Positions 8,066 to 16,741 are shown, counted from the stretch's first letter. The stretch: DNA of 37,985 nucleotides from UBA11524 sp034104265 (GCA_034104265.1 JAXEEE010000158.1:1-37985), one strand, 5' to 3'. Notes: generated from the sequence alone by a model not told the origin. Made by a program: numbers and translations.

Positions 8066-8185
8066 TTATGCCTGATTCTCCCGGGCCATGCGCTGCTTCA
8101 GCAGCTCACAGGCAATCTCCAGGGCGCGGATTCGCCGCTTCGCCAGGGTGATCTGGGCCGGGTGGTCTCCTTCTGCCAGTGGCAT
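8066..8185 (-). CDS. Possible 39-residue peptide
   Basis: An ATG frame on the minus strand encodes a basic helical peptide (LAKRRIRALEIACELLK near its middle). Its first codons lie in the antisense of the duplicated segment 8158-8201. No clear ribosome binding site precedes it and a stop codon abuts the ATG. It could be the tail of a lost gene rather than a gene. Confidence 0.25.
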   Translation of the reverse strand: MPLAEGDHPAQITLAKRRIRALEIACELLKQRMARENQA

Positions 8186-8201
8186 TTAACACCGGTGAGG
8201 G
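8158..8201. repeat. Short duplicated segment, copy B
   Basis: A near copy of 7621-7664 that encodes the same VVSFCQWHLT residues on the plus strand, but with no gene attached. It suggests a small tandem duplication or a dispersed repeat. Confidence 0.7.
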
Positions 8202-8227
8202 TGCTGAGCCCTGAACCTGCACAACAG

Positions 8228-8258
8228 CAAAGCCCCGCACGATGCATGCGGGGCTTTT
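8228..8258. terminator. Terminator after the recA-linked acetyltransferase gene
   Basis: AGCCCCGCA at 8231-8239 pairs with TGCGGGGCT at 8247-8255. A T run lies on the plus side and a short A/T flank on the minus side. It lies 26 bases beyond the stop of the minus-strand acetyltransferase. Confidence 0.7.
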
Positions 8259-8283
8259 GTTCATTCCAATATGTGGATTGCTG

Positions 8284-8712
8284 TCAGCCAATCAGCCATT
8301 TGGACATACCCGGGCCGCCATGCTCATTGGGATGGGCTGTATAGCCCATTTTCTGATAGAAGCCCTCCTTGCCCTTAGCGCTCATGAGCTGAAAATAACT
8401 GCGCCAGCCAGGCTTCAGTTGCCGGCGAATATAGTCTTCCACATAGCTCAGCAACGCGCGGCCTATGCCGTGGCCCTGATAGTCCGGCGCAACGATCAGA
8501 TCCTTAAGGAAGAAGGCCATGGCGCCATCGCCCAGCAGCCGTGCCATGGCGACGACCTGTCCATCATGCATCACCGAAAAGGTGGCGTAGCTATGGACCA
8601 GGGAGGTTTCCGCCATATCCAGCGGACATGCCCCCCAGCCCGTTGTCGAGAACAGACGAACGAAATCCTCAGCCTGCAGCTGATTCTCCCGGATCACGCA
8701 GTCCATCGCCAT
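8284..8712 (-). CDS. GNAT family N-acetyltransferase
   Basis: A 142-residue GNAT protein. The acetyl-CoA pyrophosphate loop YQGHGIGRALL follows the beta-4 strand KDLIVAPD, and FYQKMGY near the C-terminus is the usual beta-6/7 landmark. The substrate is unknown. GGGAAGG precedes ATG 8712. The gene begins 29 bases after the recA stop with no terminator between, so it is probably read from the recA promoter and would be DNA-damage responsive. That coupling is inferred from spacing. Confidence 0.85.
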   Translation of the reverse strand: MAMDCVIRENQLQAEDFVRLFSTTGWGACPLDMAETSLVHSYATFSVMHDGQVVAMARLLGDGAMAFFLKDLIVAPDYQGHGIGRALLSYVEDYIRRQLKPGWRSYFQLMSAKGKEGFYQKMGYTAHPNEHGGPGMSKWLIG

Positions 8713-8741
8713 GCACCTTCCCTCAATCCTGACGCAGTGGC

Positions 8742-9884
8742 TTACTCGTCGCCCAGCTCGTCCTCCAGCAGGGCCATATCGTCCTCCTCGGGGAGCTCCT
8801 CGCCCTCAGCGGGGGCCTCCTCGGGCGCAGCGTCGGTGGGCTTGTCGGTGAACAGCTCCTTGCGCAGGATGGCGTCGATCTCCGCTGTGATCTCGGGGTT
8901 ATCCCGCAGGTACAGGCGGGTATTCTCGCGGCCCTGCCCGATGCGCTGATCCTTATAGGAGAACCACGCGCCGGACTTGTGGATGATATCCCGCTCCACG
9001 GCCATATCCAGCAGGGTGCCTTCCTTGCTGATGCCCTCGCCGTAGACGATGTCAAACTCGGCCACGCGGAAGGGCGGGGCGACCTTGTTCTTCACGACCT
9101 TGACCTTGGTATGGTTGCCCACCACGGTGGAGCCGTTCTTCAGCTGCTCGCCGCGGCGCACGTCCAGGCGGACGGAGGCGTAGAACTTCAGCGCGCGGCC
9201 GCCGGGGGTGGTTTCGGGGTTGCCGTACATGACGCCGACCTTCTCGCGCAGCTGGTTGATGAACACGGCGACGCAACCGGTCTTGTTGATGATACCGGCC
9301 AGCTTGCGCAGGGCCTGACTCATCAGACGGGCCTGGAGGCCCACGAAGCTGTCGCCCATTTCACCGTCAATTTCAGCCTTGGGCACCAGGGCGGCCACGG
9401 AGTCGATGACCACCACGTCCAGCGCGCCGGAACGCACCAGGGCCTCGGTGATTTCGAGGGCCTGCTCGCCGGTATCGGGCTGGGAGACGTACAGCTCGTC
9501 GATATTGACGCCCAGCTTACGGGCATAGGCAGGGTCAAGGGCGTGCTCCGCGTCCACAAAGGCCGCGATGCCGCCGGCCTTCTGGGCCTCCGCGACGATA
9601 TGCAGGGCGACGGTGGTTTTACCGGAGGATTCAGGGCCATAGATTTCCACGATGCGCCCCCGGGGAATGCCGCCCACGCCCAGCGCGGCGTCCAGCGTCA
9701 GGCATCCGGTGGGGATGACGGGGATGTCATGTGCGCCGGCATGCTCGCCCAACTTCATGACCGCGCCCTTGCCGTATTGCTTATCAAGATCCGCCAAGGC
9801 GTGCTCCAGCGCCTTGAGCTTTTCGGCCTGCGCGCCGGTTGCGGCTGCCTCCTTCTCGGGCTTTGCTGCCTTCTTGGCCGCCAT
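8742..9884 (-). CDS. recA: Recombinase RecA
   Basis: A 380-residue RecA that forms filaments on single-stranded DNA, drives strand exchange and triggers LexA self-cleavage. Walker A is GPESSGKT at residues 83-90, followed by FVDAEHALDP and VVIDSVAALVPKAEIDGEMGD. The DNA-binding loops include GNPETTPGGRALKFYASVR. The tail after about residue 345 is long and very acidic (many Glu and Asp). ATG 9884 is chosen because AAAGGAAG sits nine bases before it; an in-frame ATG at 9917 would precede that site. The Ala/Lys-rich N-terminal extension is about 20 residues longer than in E. coli. Confidence 0.98.
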   Translation of the reverse strand: MAAKKAAKPEKEAAATGAQAEKLKALEHALADLDKQYGKGAVMKLGEHAGAHDIPVIPTGCLTLDAALGVGGIPRGRIVEIYGPESSGKTTVALHIVAEAQKAGGIAAFVDAEHALDPAYARKLGVNIDELYVSQPDTGEQALEITEALVRSGALDVVVIDSVAALVPKAEIDGEMGDSFVGLQARLMSQALRKLAGIINKTGCVAVFINQLREKVGVMYGNPETTPGGRALKFYASVRLDVRRGEQLKNGSTVVGNHTKVKVVKNKVAPPFRVAEFDIVYGEGISKEGTLLDMAVERDIIHKSGAWFSYKDQRIGQGRENTRLYLRDNPEITAEIDAILRKELFTDKPTDAAPEEAPAEGEELPEEDDMALLEDELGDE

Positions 9885-9958
9885 GGTGATCACTTCCTTT
9901 CCTGATCTTTCGTCCATCCAGCGCCCCTTCAGGCGCTGATATACACCGGATTTATCCT

Positions 9959-9988
9959 ATCATAGCGAACGGCAGTTTGCAAGGGGAA
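9959..9988 (-). promoter_or_regulatory. recA promoter with LexA box
   Basis: CGAAC-GGCA-GTTTG at 9966-9979 fits the Gram-positive LexA/DinR operator. It lies between TATGAT (9964-9959 on the minus strand) and an upstream TTCCCC (-35 region, weak), so bound LexA would block RNA polymerase. This is a classic SOS arrangement. Confidence 0.8.
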
Positions 9989-10059
9989 CATGAAAAAAAG
10001 TCGTAAGCAGAGGAAGGGGGACGCTGGGGCTTCTCGGTGGGCAGTGCCCACACCCGGCA

Positions 10060-10101
10060 CGCGATTGAGTTGTGCGCCTTCGGTCTTGCTGAACACGCGT
10101 G
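10060..10101 (+). repeat. 42-base repeat unit 1
   Basis: Identical over all 42 bases to 10190-10231. It begins CGCGATTGAGTTGTGCGCC and ends in ACACGCGTG. Confidence 0.85.
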
Positions 10102-10189
10102 TTTGACAGGGCACGCTGGGGCTCCTCGCCCCAGACCCTCGCCTGTGGGCCGCCTGGCCCTCTGGACTCCGGGGTTTCACCCCTTTTCT

Positions 10190-10231
10190 CGCGATTGAGT
10201 TGTGCGCCTTCGGTCTTGCTGAACACGCGTG
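10190..10231 (+). repeat. 42-base repeat unit 2
   Basis: Perfect copy of unit 1, 130 bases further on. Its right flank (CTGCAG context) reappears inverted to the left of unit 3. Confidence 0.85.
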
Positions 10232-10766
10232 GAGCCAGCCTGCAGTTGGGCGGACGGCCCGGCTCGCAAACGGCGAGCCGGGCTTGCCGGGGTCACGGCG
10301 CACAACGGGTGCGCCGCGACGCTGAACATGCGAGGCTCCCCCTATCCGTCACGGCAGCTGCCGTGACACCTTCCCCTCCGGGGAAGGTGGCGGGTTGCGC
10401 GCGCTCGGGCGGGGCTCCCCTGCGGTCGCCCCGCTTCGCCCATGACTGCGCGCTCCGCCACGGTTGAGCGAGGCGGCGTCCTCCTGCGGAGGCCAACGGA
10501 GGATACTCATGCTCCTCCGGCCATGAGTCAGGTATGACAAGGTGCAGTGTTCCCGCCCTGGCTGTACAAGGAATGATCGGCGTGCATCCAGCACCACAGA
10601 CCGACCATAACAGCAAAGGGGGTACAAGGGGGCAACGGCCCCCTTGCCCTGCACGACCGCGTCGCGCCTCGCCCAACGAAAAGGGTCGAAGGCCCCGAGG
10701 CGTGACCCCCGCAAGCACGGCTCGCCCTCCGCGAGCCGTGCCCTCGCGCAAACTGCAGGGTGGCCC

Positions 10767-10808
10767 CACGCGCGCGCATCATGACCGGAGGCGCACAACT
10801 CAATCGCG
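10767..10808 (-). repeat. 42-base repeat unit 3, inverted
   Basis: Reverse complement of unit 1 with 36 of 42 bases matching; GGCGCACAACTCAATCGCG is intact. The match extends about 20 bases further to the right. Confidence 0.8.
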
Positions 10809-10864
10809 AGCTGGGTGTGGGCACTGCCCACCGCCGTGCCTTCGCGCAACCTGCACGACACCCC

Positions 10865-10906
10865 CACGCGCGTACAGCATGACCGAAGGGCTATAACCCA
10901 TTCGCG
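10865..10906 (-). repeat. 42-base repeat unit 4, inverted and degenerate
   Basis: CACGCGCGTACAGCATGACC opens a worn copy of unit 3; the second half has diverged. Confidence 0.6.
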
Positions 10907-11000
10907 AGAATGGGAGTCCAGAGGGCTATGCAGCCCTCTGGCGGGGTGCAGGGGCAGCGCCCCTGCCCACCCCCTGTCCTGGCGGTCGGGAATTTTCCCA

Positions 11001-11029
11001 TTGTAACCATCCGGCAGATGTGCTATACT
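11001..11029 (+). promoter_or_regulatory. Promoter of the nucleoside phosphorylase gene
   Basis: TTGTAA at 11001-11006, 17 bases, TATACT at 11024-11029 with an extended TG motif. Confidence 0.8.
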
Positions 11030-11074
11030 GTTTGTATCTTTTCCCTTGAATCCCTCGCGCAAAGGAGCATGCCT

Positions 11075-12400
11075 ATGAATATGGTCGAAATGATCACCCA
11101 TAAAAAGCTGGGTCTCGCACTCACCCAGGAGGAAATCAACTACTTCGTCCGGGGCGCGGCGGACAACACCATCCCCGATTATCAGCTGGCCGCGCTGCTG
11201 ATGGCCATCCGCCTCAACGGCATGACCGCCGGGGAAACCACCGCCCTTACCCTCGCCATGCGTGACTCCGGCGATGTATGCGATCTCTCCGCCATCCCCG
11301 GCGTGAAGGTGGACAAGCACTCCACCGGCGGCGTGGGCGATACCACCACCCTGGTGCTGGCTCCTCTGGTGGCGGCCTGCGGCGTGCCCGTGGCCAAAAT
11401 GAGCGGCCGGGGCCTGGGCCATACCGGCGGTACGCTGGACAAGCTGGAGTCCATCGCGGGCTTCCGGGTGGAAATTGCGGAGGCTGATTTCATCCGCCAG
11501 GTGCAGGAAATCGGCGTGGCCGTCATCGGGCAGACCGGCAGCCTTGCCCCCGCCGACAAGACCCTCTATGCCCTCAGGGACGTGACCGCCACCGTGGACA
11601 GCCTGCCGCTGATCGCCTCCTCCATCATGTCCAAGAAGCTGGCCTCCGGCGCAGACGCCATTGTCCTGGATGTGAAGACCGGCTCCGGCGCTATCATGCA
11701 CACCCTGGAGGACTCCATCGCCCTGGGCCAGGCCATGGTGGACATCGGCGCGCTGGCGGGCAAGCCCGTCTCCGCCATCGTCACGGGGATGGAGCAGCCC
11801 CTGGGCACCCATGTGGGCAACGCCCTGGAGGTCAAGGACGCCATCGACGTGCTTTCCGGGCGCACCCGGGGCGCGCTGCTGGAGGTTTCGCTGCTGCTGG
11901 GCAGCCATATGCTGATGCTGGCAGGCCGCTGCCATACCCCCGAGGAGGGCCGCGCCCTGCTGACCGAAGCCCTTGAGTCCGGCCGGGGCCTGAACAAGCT
12001 GAAGGAGATGATCATCGCCCAGGGCGGCGACCCCGCCTGCGTGGACGATGTGACCCACCTGCCCCAGAGCGCCGTCATCCGCGAGGTGAAGGTGGGCCAT
12101 GGCGGCTATGTGGCGGAAATGGACACCATGGCCCTGGGCCTGGCCGCGCAGGCCATGGGCGCGGGCCGCATCCGCAAGACCGACGCGCTGGATTACAGCG
12201 TGGGCTTCGTGCTGCCGGTGCGCATCGGCGACCGGGTACAGCCGGAGGACACGCTGTGCATCCTCCACGCCCGCAGCGAGGCGGATGCCGATCAGGCGGA
12301 AGCCGCCATCCGCGCAGCCATCCGCTTCTCCGACGCTCCCGTGCAGGCCCCGCCCCTGTGGTACGCCATCATCACCAAGGACGGCGTTGTCCGCTGCTGA
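11075..12400 (+). CDS. pdp: Pyrimidine-nucleoside phosphorylase
   Basis: A 441-residue homodimeric phosphorylase that splits thymidine, deoxyuridine or uridine with phosphate into base and sugar 1-phosphate, for nucleoside salvage. Signatures are KHSTGGVGDTTTLV near residues 81-94 (phosphate site) and KMSGRGLGHTGGTLDKLES near 108-126, the family's defining block. Length fits the family, as does the opening MNMVEMI. Of three nearby ATGs, 11075 is seven bases after AAAGGAG and is preferred. It is transcribed alone. Thymidine-only specificity (deoA) cannot be excluded by eye. Confidence 0.93.
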   Translation: MNMVEMITHKKLGLALTQEEINYFVRGAADNTIPDYQLAALLMAIRLNGMTAGETTALTLAMRDSGDVCDLSAIPGVKVDKHSTGGVGDTTTLVLAPLVAACGVPVAKMSGRGLGHTGGTLDKLESIAGFRVEIAEADFIRQVQEIGVAVIGQTGSLAPADKTLYALRDVTATVDSLPLIASSIMSKKLASGADAIVLDVKTGSGAIMHTLEDSIALGQAMVDIGALAGKPVSAIVTGMEQPLGTHVGNALEVKDAIDVLSGRTRGALLEVSLLLGSHMLMLAGRCHTPEEGRALLTEALESGRGLNKLKEMIIAQGGDPACVDDVTHLPQSAVIREVKVGHGGYVAEMDTMALGLAAQAMGAGRIRKTDALDYSVGFVLPVRIGDRVQPEDTLCILHARSEADADQAEAAIRAAIRFSDAPVQAPPLWYAIITKDGVVRC

Positions 12401-12415
12401 GCAGCACACCAAATC

Positions 12416-12452
12416 ATCGCGACCCGCATGCATTCCGCGGGCCGCGATTTTT
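12416..12452 (+). terminator. Terminator of the phosphorylase gene
   Basis: ATCGCGACCCGC pairs with GCGGGCCGCGAT (with small bulges) and is followed by TTTT. It touches the end of the convergent MBL gene. Confidence 0.8.
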
Positions 12453-13069
12453 CATTGGCTTTGTTCATCCAGGAAGATGTACGGCTCCCCGGGCCTGCGT
12501 CGGGCGTAGACGGACTCCAGCTCCGCCATGACCTCTGCCCGGGAGCGGACGTGATCGAAGTCATGGCTCAGCAGCAGCTGATCCGCCTGCAGGCCCTTCA
12601 GCGTCCGCAGGGTTTCCGCCAGCACTGATGCATGATAGGCCCGGCGGCCCTGCTTCACGCAGGCGTACAGGCCGTCCCCCAGGAGGGCATAGCCCTCCGT
12701 CTCCAGCCCCAGACAACCCCTGGCATGACTGGAGGGCAGCGGGAACAGCCGCAGGGTCACGCCGTCCCGGAGGATGAGCGGCTCTGTCACCGGCGTACCC
12801 CGGCCCGTATACCGCAAGGTGTGGGGCGACGCGTAGATTTCCCTGCACTGCATCTGCTCCCGGCAGGCCATGTGATCCTGATGGAAGTGGGAGATGATCA
12901 GCCGCCTCTCCCCGGGCAAGGCCCGTACCGCCGCCGCCACGTCCTCCGCCGCCCCCGCGTCGAAGATCCACCACCCGCTGTCCCCCGCAATCACCGCCAC
13001 CTCCGCCGACAGCGGCTGTTCCCGGGCTGGGTAATAGCCGATTTTGTCCGTCAGATGCCGGAATGCCAC
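12452..13069 (-). CDS. MBL-fold metallohydrolase
   Basis: A roughly 205-residue protein with the metallo-beta-lactamase fold. The metal motif HFHQDH is at residues 61-66, preceded by WIFDAG; LLGDGLY and LLLSHDFDH supply further ligands. The substrate is unknown. The start is uncertain: GAGGTGAT best positions GTG 13069, while ATG 13075, ATG 13093 and GTG 13096 are in frame upstream. It follows the ileS terminator and may rely on readthrough or an unseen promoter. Confidence 0.82.
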   Translation of the reverse strand: MAFRHLTDKIGYYPAREQPLSAEVAVIAGDSGWWIFDAGAAEDVAAAVRALPGERRLIISHFHQDHMACREQMQCREIYASPHTLRYTGRGTPVTEPLILRDGVTLRLFPLPSSHARGCLGLETEGYALLGDGLYACVKQGRRAYHASVLAETLRTLKGLQADQLLLSHDFDHVRSRAEVMAELESVYARRRPGEPYIFLDEQSQ

Positions 13070-13162
13070 AGGCATCACCTCGCTTCTGTTCATCACGGTC
13101 GCTGCTGGTATTCAACCCGCTCCGGAGCGCAGCCTGCAGGCAGCGTCCCCCCGTCTCCAACT

Positions 13163-13192
13163 CAAAAAAGTGGCCCGAAGGCCACTTTTTTG
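13163..13192 (-). terminator. ileS terminator
   Basis: CAAAAAAGTGGCC pairs with GGCCACTTTTTTG around CGAA. A near-identical hairpin occurs at 20943-20967. Confidence 0.88.
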
Positions 13193-13199
13193 TATGGGC

Positions 13200-16100
13200 T
13201 TACTGGTGCTTGCGCACAGCCAGCACGGCCTTCTGGCCGTTGATGTTCCATTCCTTGGCGGTGAAGGTGTCGTCCGCCTCGGCCTTTTCCACGCTCAGGG
13301 CCAGCGTGCCGCGCTGGATCATCTCCAGCCCCGCCTGGATGGCCTTGTCCAGCTCATCGCCGCAGGTGTAGCGCACGTCGATGCGGTCCGTCACCTCGAA
13401 GCCAGTCTCCTTGCGCATGGTCTGCAGCTTGGAGATCACCTCACGGGCATAGCCCTCGTTGATCAGCTCGGGGGTCAGGTTGGTGTCCAGCACCACGGTG
13501 ACACCCTTGTCCTCCAGGGCCACAAAGCCCGGCTTCTGCATGGGCTCGGTCAGCACGTCGCCGCCGGCCAGCTCCACCTTCGTGCCCTCGATGTCGAAGG
13601 ACACCTTCTCGCCCCGGGCGAAGGCATCCACCACGTCGTTGCCGTCCATGGTCAGCAGATGCTGGCCGATCTTGCCCAGGAGCTTGCCGTACTTCGGGCC
13701 CAGGGTGCGCATCTGGGGCTTCAGCTTGTAGGTGGTGAAGTCACGGGCGGATTCGGTGAAGATCACCTGCTTGACGTTCAGCTCATCCTCGCACAGGGCC
13801 TGATAGGCCTCGGTGAAGGTCACGCCCTTGACAAACAGCCGGGCGGAGGGCTGACGAACCTTCATGTTGGCGGCGTTGCGGCAGGCGCGGCCCAGCTGGA
13901 CAACCTCCAGCAGGCCCTCCATCTGCTCCTCCATGTCCTTGTCCACGCGGGACATGTCAGCCACGGGGAAGTCGCACAGATGCACGGACTCAATCGCGCC
14001 GGGCACGTTGTTCACCACCAGGTTCTGATAGATCTGCTCCGCCATGAAGGGCACGAAGGGCGCGATGACCTTGCTCAGCGTCACCAGCACATGGTAGAGG
14101 GTGGCGAAGGCCGCTTCCTTGTCGCCGGCCATGCCCTTGCCCCAGAACCGCTCGCGGCCGCGGCGCACGTACCAGTTGGACAGCTCGTCCACAAAGTCCT
14201 GGATGGCGGCGGCGGGCTCGGGGATGCGGTAGTTGGCCAGATCGTCGTCCACCCGGGCGATGAGGCTGTTCAGCCGGGACAGGATCCACTTGTCCATCAG
14301 GGACAATTCCACCTTGTCCAGCGGATGGGCCAGCGGGTCGAAGCCGTCGATCTGCGCGTACATGGTGAAGAAGGCGTACACATTCTGCAGCGTGGCCAGG
14401 AACTTGCGCTGGCCCTCCTGCACGGCCTCCTCGGAGAAGCGCTTGGGCAGCCAGGGGGCGGAGGTGGTGTAGAAGTACCACCTAAGGGAGTCCGCGCCGA
14501 ACTTATCCAGGGCATCGAAGGGGTTCACCACGTTGCCCAAATGCTTGGACATCTTGCGGCCCTCGGCGTCCTGCACATGGCCCATGACGATGCAGTTCTT
14601 GAAGGGCGCCTTGTCGAACAACACGGTGGAGATGGCCTCCAGGGTGTAGAACCAGCCGCGGGTCTGGTCGATGGCCTCGGAGATGAAGTTGGCCGGGAAG
14701 TTCTGCTCGAACTTGTCCTGGTTCTCAAAGGGATAGTGCCACTGGGCGAAGGGCATGGAGCCGGAATCGTACCAGCAGTCGATGACCTCCTTGACGCGGG
14801 TCATTTCCTTGCCGCACTGGGGGCAGCGCAGCTTCACCGCGTCGATGAAGGGACGGTGCAGCTCGATGCTCTCGCCGGGATCCTCCACGGCCATCTTCCG
14901 CAGCTCCTGCCGGGAGCCCACCACGTGCATGTGGCCGTCCTCGCACTGCCACACGGGCAGGGGGGTGCCCCAGTAGCGCTCGCGGCTCAGGCCCCAGTCG
15001 TGAACATTCTCCAGCCAGGTGCCCATGCGGCCTTCCTTGATGTTGTCGGGCATCCAGTTGATGGTGCGGTTGTTGCTGACCAGCTGATCCCGCACGGCGG
15101 TCATGCGGATGAACCAGGTGGGCCGTGCATAGTACAGCAGTGGGGTGTCGCAGCGCCAGCAGAAAGGATAATCATGGGTGAAGGGTACAGCCGCCAGCAG
15201 CAGGCCCCGCTCCTTCAGGTCGGCCAGCACCAGCTTGTCCGCATCCTTGACGAACACGCCGGGCCACTTGGTTTCCTCGGTCATGCGGCCCTGGTTGTCC
15301 ACAAAGTTGACGAAGGCCAGGTCGTTCTCCCGGCAGACGCGGTTGTCGTCCTCACCGAAGGCAGGGGCGATATGCACAATGCCGGTACCGTCGGTCATGG
15401 TGACGTAATCGTCGCACACCACGCGCCAGGCGGGCTTGTCCAGCTTGCCCACGGCGAAGTCGAACAGCGGCTCGTACTCCATGCCCTTGAGCGCTTCGCC
15501 GGGCATGGTCTCCAGCACCTGAATCTCCTTGCCCGGGAACACAGCCTCCACCAGCGCCTGGGCCATGATGCAGGTCTGCCCCTCCACCACGAACTTCACG
15601 TAGGTGTCGCGGGGGTTGACGCACAGGGCCAGGTTGGAGGGCAGGGTCCAGGGGGTGGTGGTCCAGGCCAGCAGGTAGGTGTTCTCCTCGCCCTTGACCC
15701 GGAAGCGCACGTAGGCGGAGGTTTCCTTCACATTCTTGTAGCCCTGGGCCACCTCGTGGCTGGACAGGGCGGTGCCGCAGCGGGGGCAGTAGGGGACGAT
15801 CTTGTGGCCCTGGTAGAGCAGGCCCTTGTCGTAGATCTTCTTCAGGCTCCACCACTCGGACTCGATGTAGTTGTCCTCATAGGTGATGTAGGGATGCTCC
15901 ATGTCCACCCAGTAGCCCACCTGGTCGGACATCTTCTCCCACTCGTGCAGGTACTTCCACACGCTCTTCTTGCACTCGCCGATGAAGGGCTCGATGCCGT
16001 ACTGCTCAATTTGAGGCTTGCCGTCCAGGCCCAGGATCTTTTCCACCTCCAGCTCCACGGGCAGGCCGTGGGTGTCCCAGCCGGCCTTGCGCAGGACGTT

Positions 16101-16331
16101 CTTGCCCTTCATGGTGTGGTAGCGGGGGATCAGGTCCTTGATGACGCGGGTCTCGATGTGGCCGATGTGGGGCTTGCCGTTGGCGGTGGGGGGGCCGTCA
16201 AAGAAGGTGAAGGTCTCGCCGCCCTCCCGGTGGTGGAAGGACTTGCGGATGATGTCCTTCTCCTTCCAGAAGCGGGTGATCTCGGCCTCCCGGGCCGGGA
16301 AGTTCATGTCCGTGGGAACCTTGTTGTACAT
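13200..16331 (-). CDS. ileS: Isoleucyl-tRNA synthetase, long (type 2-like)
   Basis: A 1043-residue class I synthetase that charges tRNA-Ile. HIGH is at residues 55-58 (GKPHIGHIE) and KMSKH at 593-597. GWDTHGLPVE and the editing-domain AWTTTPWTLPSNLAL are clear. The length and opening (FFDGPPTANGKPHIGH) fit the eukaryote-like type 2 group rather than the roughly 920-residue type 1, and no C-terminal Cys zinc cluster is seen. Type 2 enzymes are known for low mupirocin sensitivity; that is not shown here. AGGAGGTA precedes ATG 16331. Expression is controlled by the T-box leader upstream. Confidence 0.96.
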   Translation of the reverse strand: MYNKVPTDMNFPAREAEITRFWKEKDIIRKSFHHREGGETFTFFDGPPTANGKPHIGHIETRVIKDLIPRYHTMKGKNVLRKAGWDTHGLPVELEVEKILGLDGKPQIEQYGIEPFIGECKKSVWKYLHEWEKMSDQVGYWVDMEHPYITYEDNYIESEWWSLKKIYDKGLLYQGHKIVPYCPRCGTALSSHEVAQGYKNVKETSAYVRFRVKGEENTYLLAWTTTPWTLPSNLALCVNPRDTYVKFVVEGQTCIMAQALVEAVFPGKEIQVLETMPGEALKGMEYEPLFDFAVGKLDKPAWRVVCDDYVTMTDGTGIVHIAPAFGEDDNRVCRENDLAFVNFVDNQGRMTEETKWPGVFVKDADKLVLADLKERGLLLAAVPFTHDYPFCWRCDTPLLYYARPTWFIRMTAVRDQLVSNNRTINWMPDNIKEGRMGTWLENVHDWGLSRERYWGTPLPVWQCEDGHMHVVGSRQELRKMAVEDPGESIELHRPFIDAVKLRCPQCGKEMTRVKEVIDCWYDSGSMPFAQWHYPFENQDKFEQNFPANFISEAIDQTRGWFYTLEAISTVLFDKAPFKNCIVMGHVQDAEGRKMSKHLGNVVNPFDALDKFGADSLRWYFYTTSAPWLPKRFSEEAVQEGQRKFLATLQNVYAFFTMYAQIDGFDPLAHPLDKVELSLMDKWILSRLNSLIARVDDDLANYRIPEPAAAIQDFVDELSNWYVRRGRERFWGKGMAGDKEAAFATLYHVLVTLSKVIAPFVPFMAEQIYQNLVVNNVPGAIESVHLCDFPVADMSRVDKDMEEQMEGLLEVVQLGRACRNAANMKVRQPSARLFVKGVTFTEAYQALCEDELNVKQVIFTESARDFTTYKLKPQMRTLGPKYGKLLGKIGQHLLTMDGNDVVDAFARGEKVSFDIEGTKVELAGGDVLTEPMQKPGFVALEDKGVTVVLDTNLTPELINEGYAREVISKLQTMRKETGFEVTDRIDVRYTCGDELDKAIQAGLEMIQRGTLALSVEKAEADDTFTAKEWNINGQKAVLAVRKHQ

Positions 16332-16364
16332 GCTGTACCTCCTGTCGATGGTCTGCAGGGACGC

Positions 16365-16629
16365 AAAAAATCCGCCCCGCGCCTTGTGCTGGGACGGATG
16401 AAACAATCCGCGGTACCACCCATGTTGACGGCTTTCGCCGCCCGCTCGGTGCAGGAATCCTCCTGCGGCTCTGTATCGGGAGCGCCCGGGCGGCCCTGGC
16501 ATGAGGCTTCAGGCCGTCTCACTCCGGGGTGATCCGCATGCGGCGCGCCCCTGCCGGACTTGCACCATCCTCCGGCTCGCTTCAGGTTTGCGTCCGCCGC
16601 CGTCCCCATCGCCGTGAACGTTGGCATAC
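16365..16629 (-). promoter_or_regulatory. T-box leader (riboswitch) of ileS
   Basis: The minus strand carries the T-box core GGGTGGTACCGCGG (16421-16408). A terminator follows: ATCCGTCCC with GGGCGGAT, then TTTTTT at 16370-16365. A candidate specifier ATC (Ile codon) lies at 16533-16531 in GCGGATCACC. Uncharged tRNA-Ile would pair with the specifier and the T-box and let transcription enter ileS. This is a well-known regulator class. Confidence 0.92.
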
Positions 16630-16635
16630 CCCTAT

Positions 16636-16663
16636 ATTATAGCCGCTTTCCCGGAAAATTCAA
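16636..16663 (-). promoter_or_regulatory. Promoter of the ileS T-box transcript
   Basis: Minus strand: TTGAAT (16663-16658), 16 bases, TATAAT (16641-16636). Confidence 0.75.
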
Positions 16664-16701
16664 GGGGGCAGATGCGAATTTGTTTGCCCGCATCATCCCG
16701 C

Positions 16702-16741
16702 AAAAAAACCGCCCGGCGGCCCGTGAAGGCACGCCGGACGG
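16702..16741 (-). terminator. Terminator of the glycosyltransferase gene
   Basis: On the minus strand CCGTCCGGCG pairs with CGCCGGGCGG and is followed by TTTTTTT. Confidence 0.85.

Larger units (their letters stand above)
9990..10910. repeat. Gene-free repeat mosaic between recA and the nucleoside phosphorylase
   Basis: About 900 bases with no convincing gene on either strand. It contains four related 42-base units (two in each orientation, listed separately) and several strong hairpins: 10258-10282 (10-base stem), 10349-10366 (18-base perfect palindrome TCACGGCAGCTGCCGTGA), 10369-10387 (CCTTCCCC/GGGGAAGG) and about 10715-10741. The flank of unit 1 (GTGGGCAGTGCCCAC) reappears inverted next to unit 3. 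Confidence 0.75.

Noticed and set aside
8742..9917. Upstream recA start at 9917
   Set aside because: It would place the good ribosome binding site inside the gene; ATG 9884 has proper spacing.
10349..12433. 694-codon minus-strand open frame
   Set aside because: Antisense of the nucleoside phosphorylase gene and the repeat region; low-complexity His/Gly/Ala composition.
13044..16532. 1162-codon plus-strand open frame
   Set aside because: Antisense of ileS; His/Leu/Gly-rich composition, no domains. A by-product of high GC.
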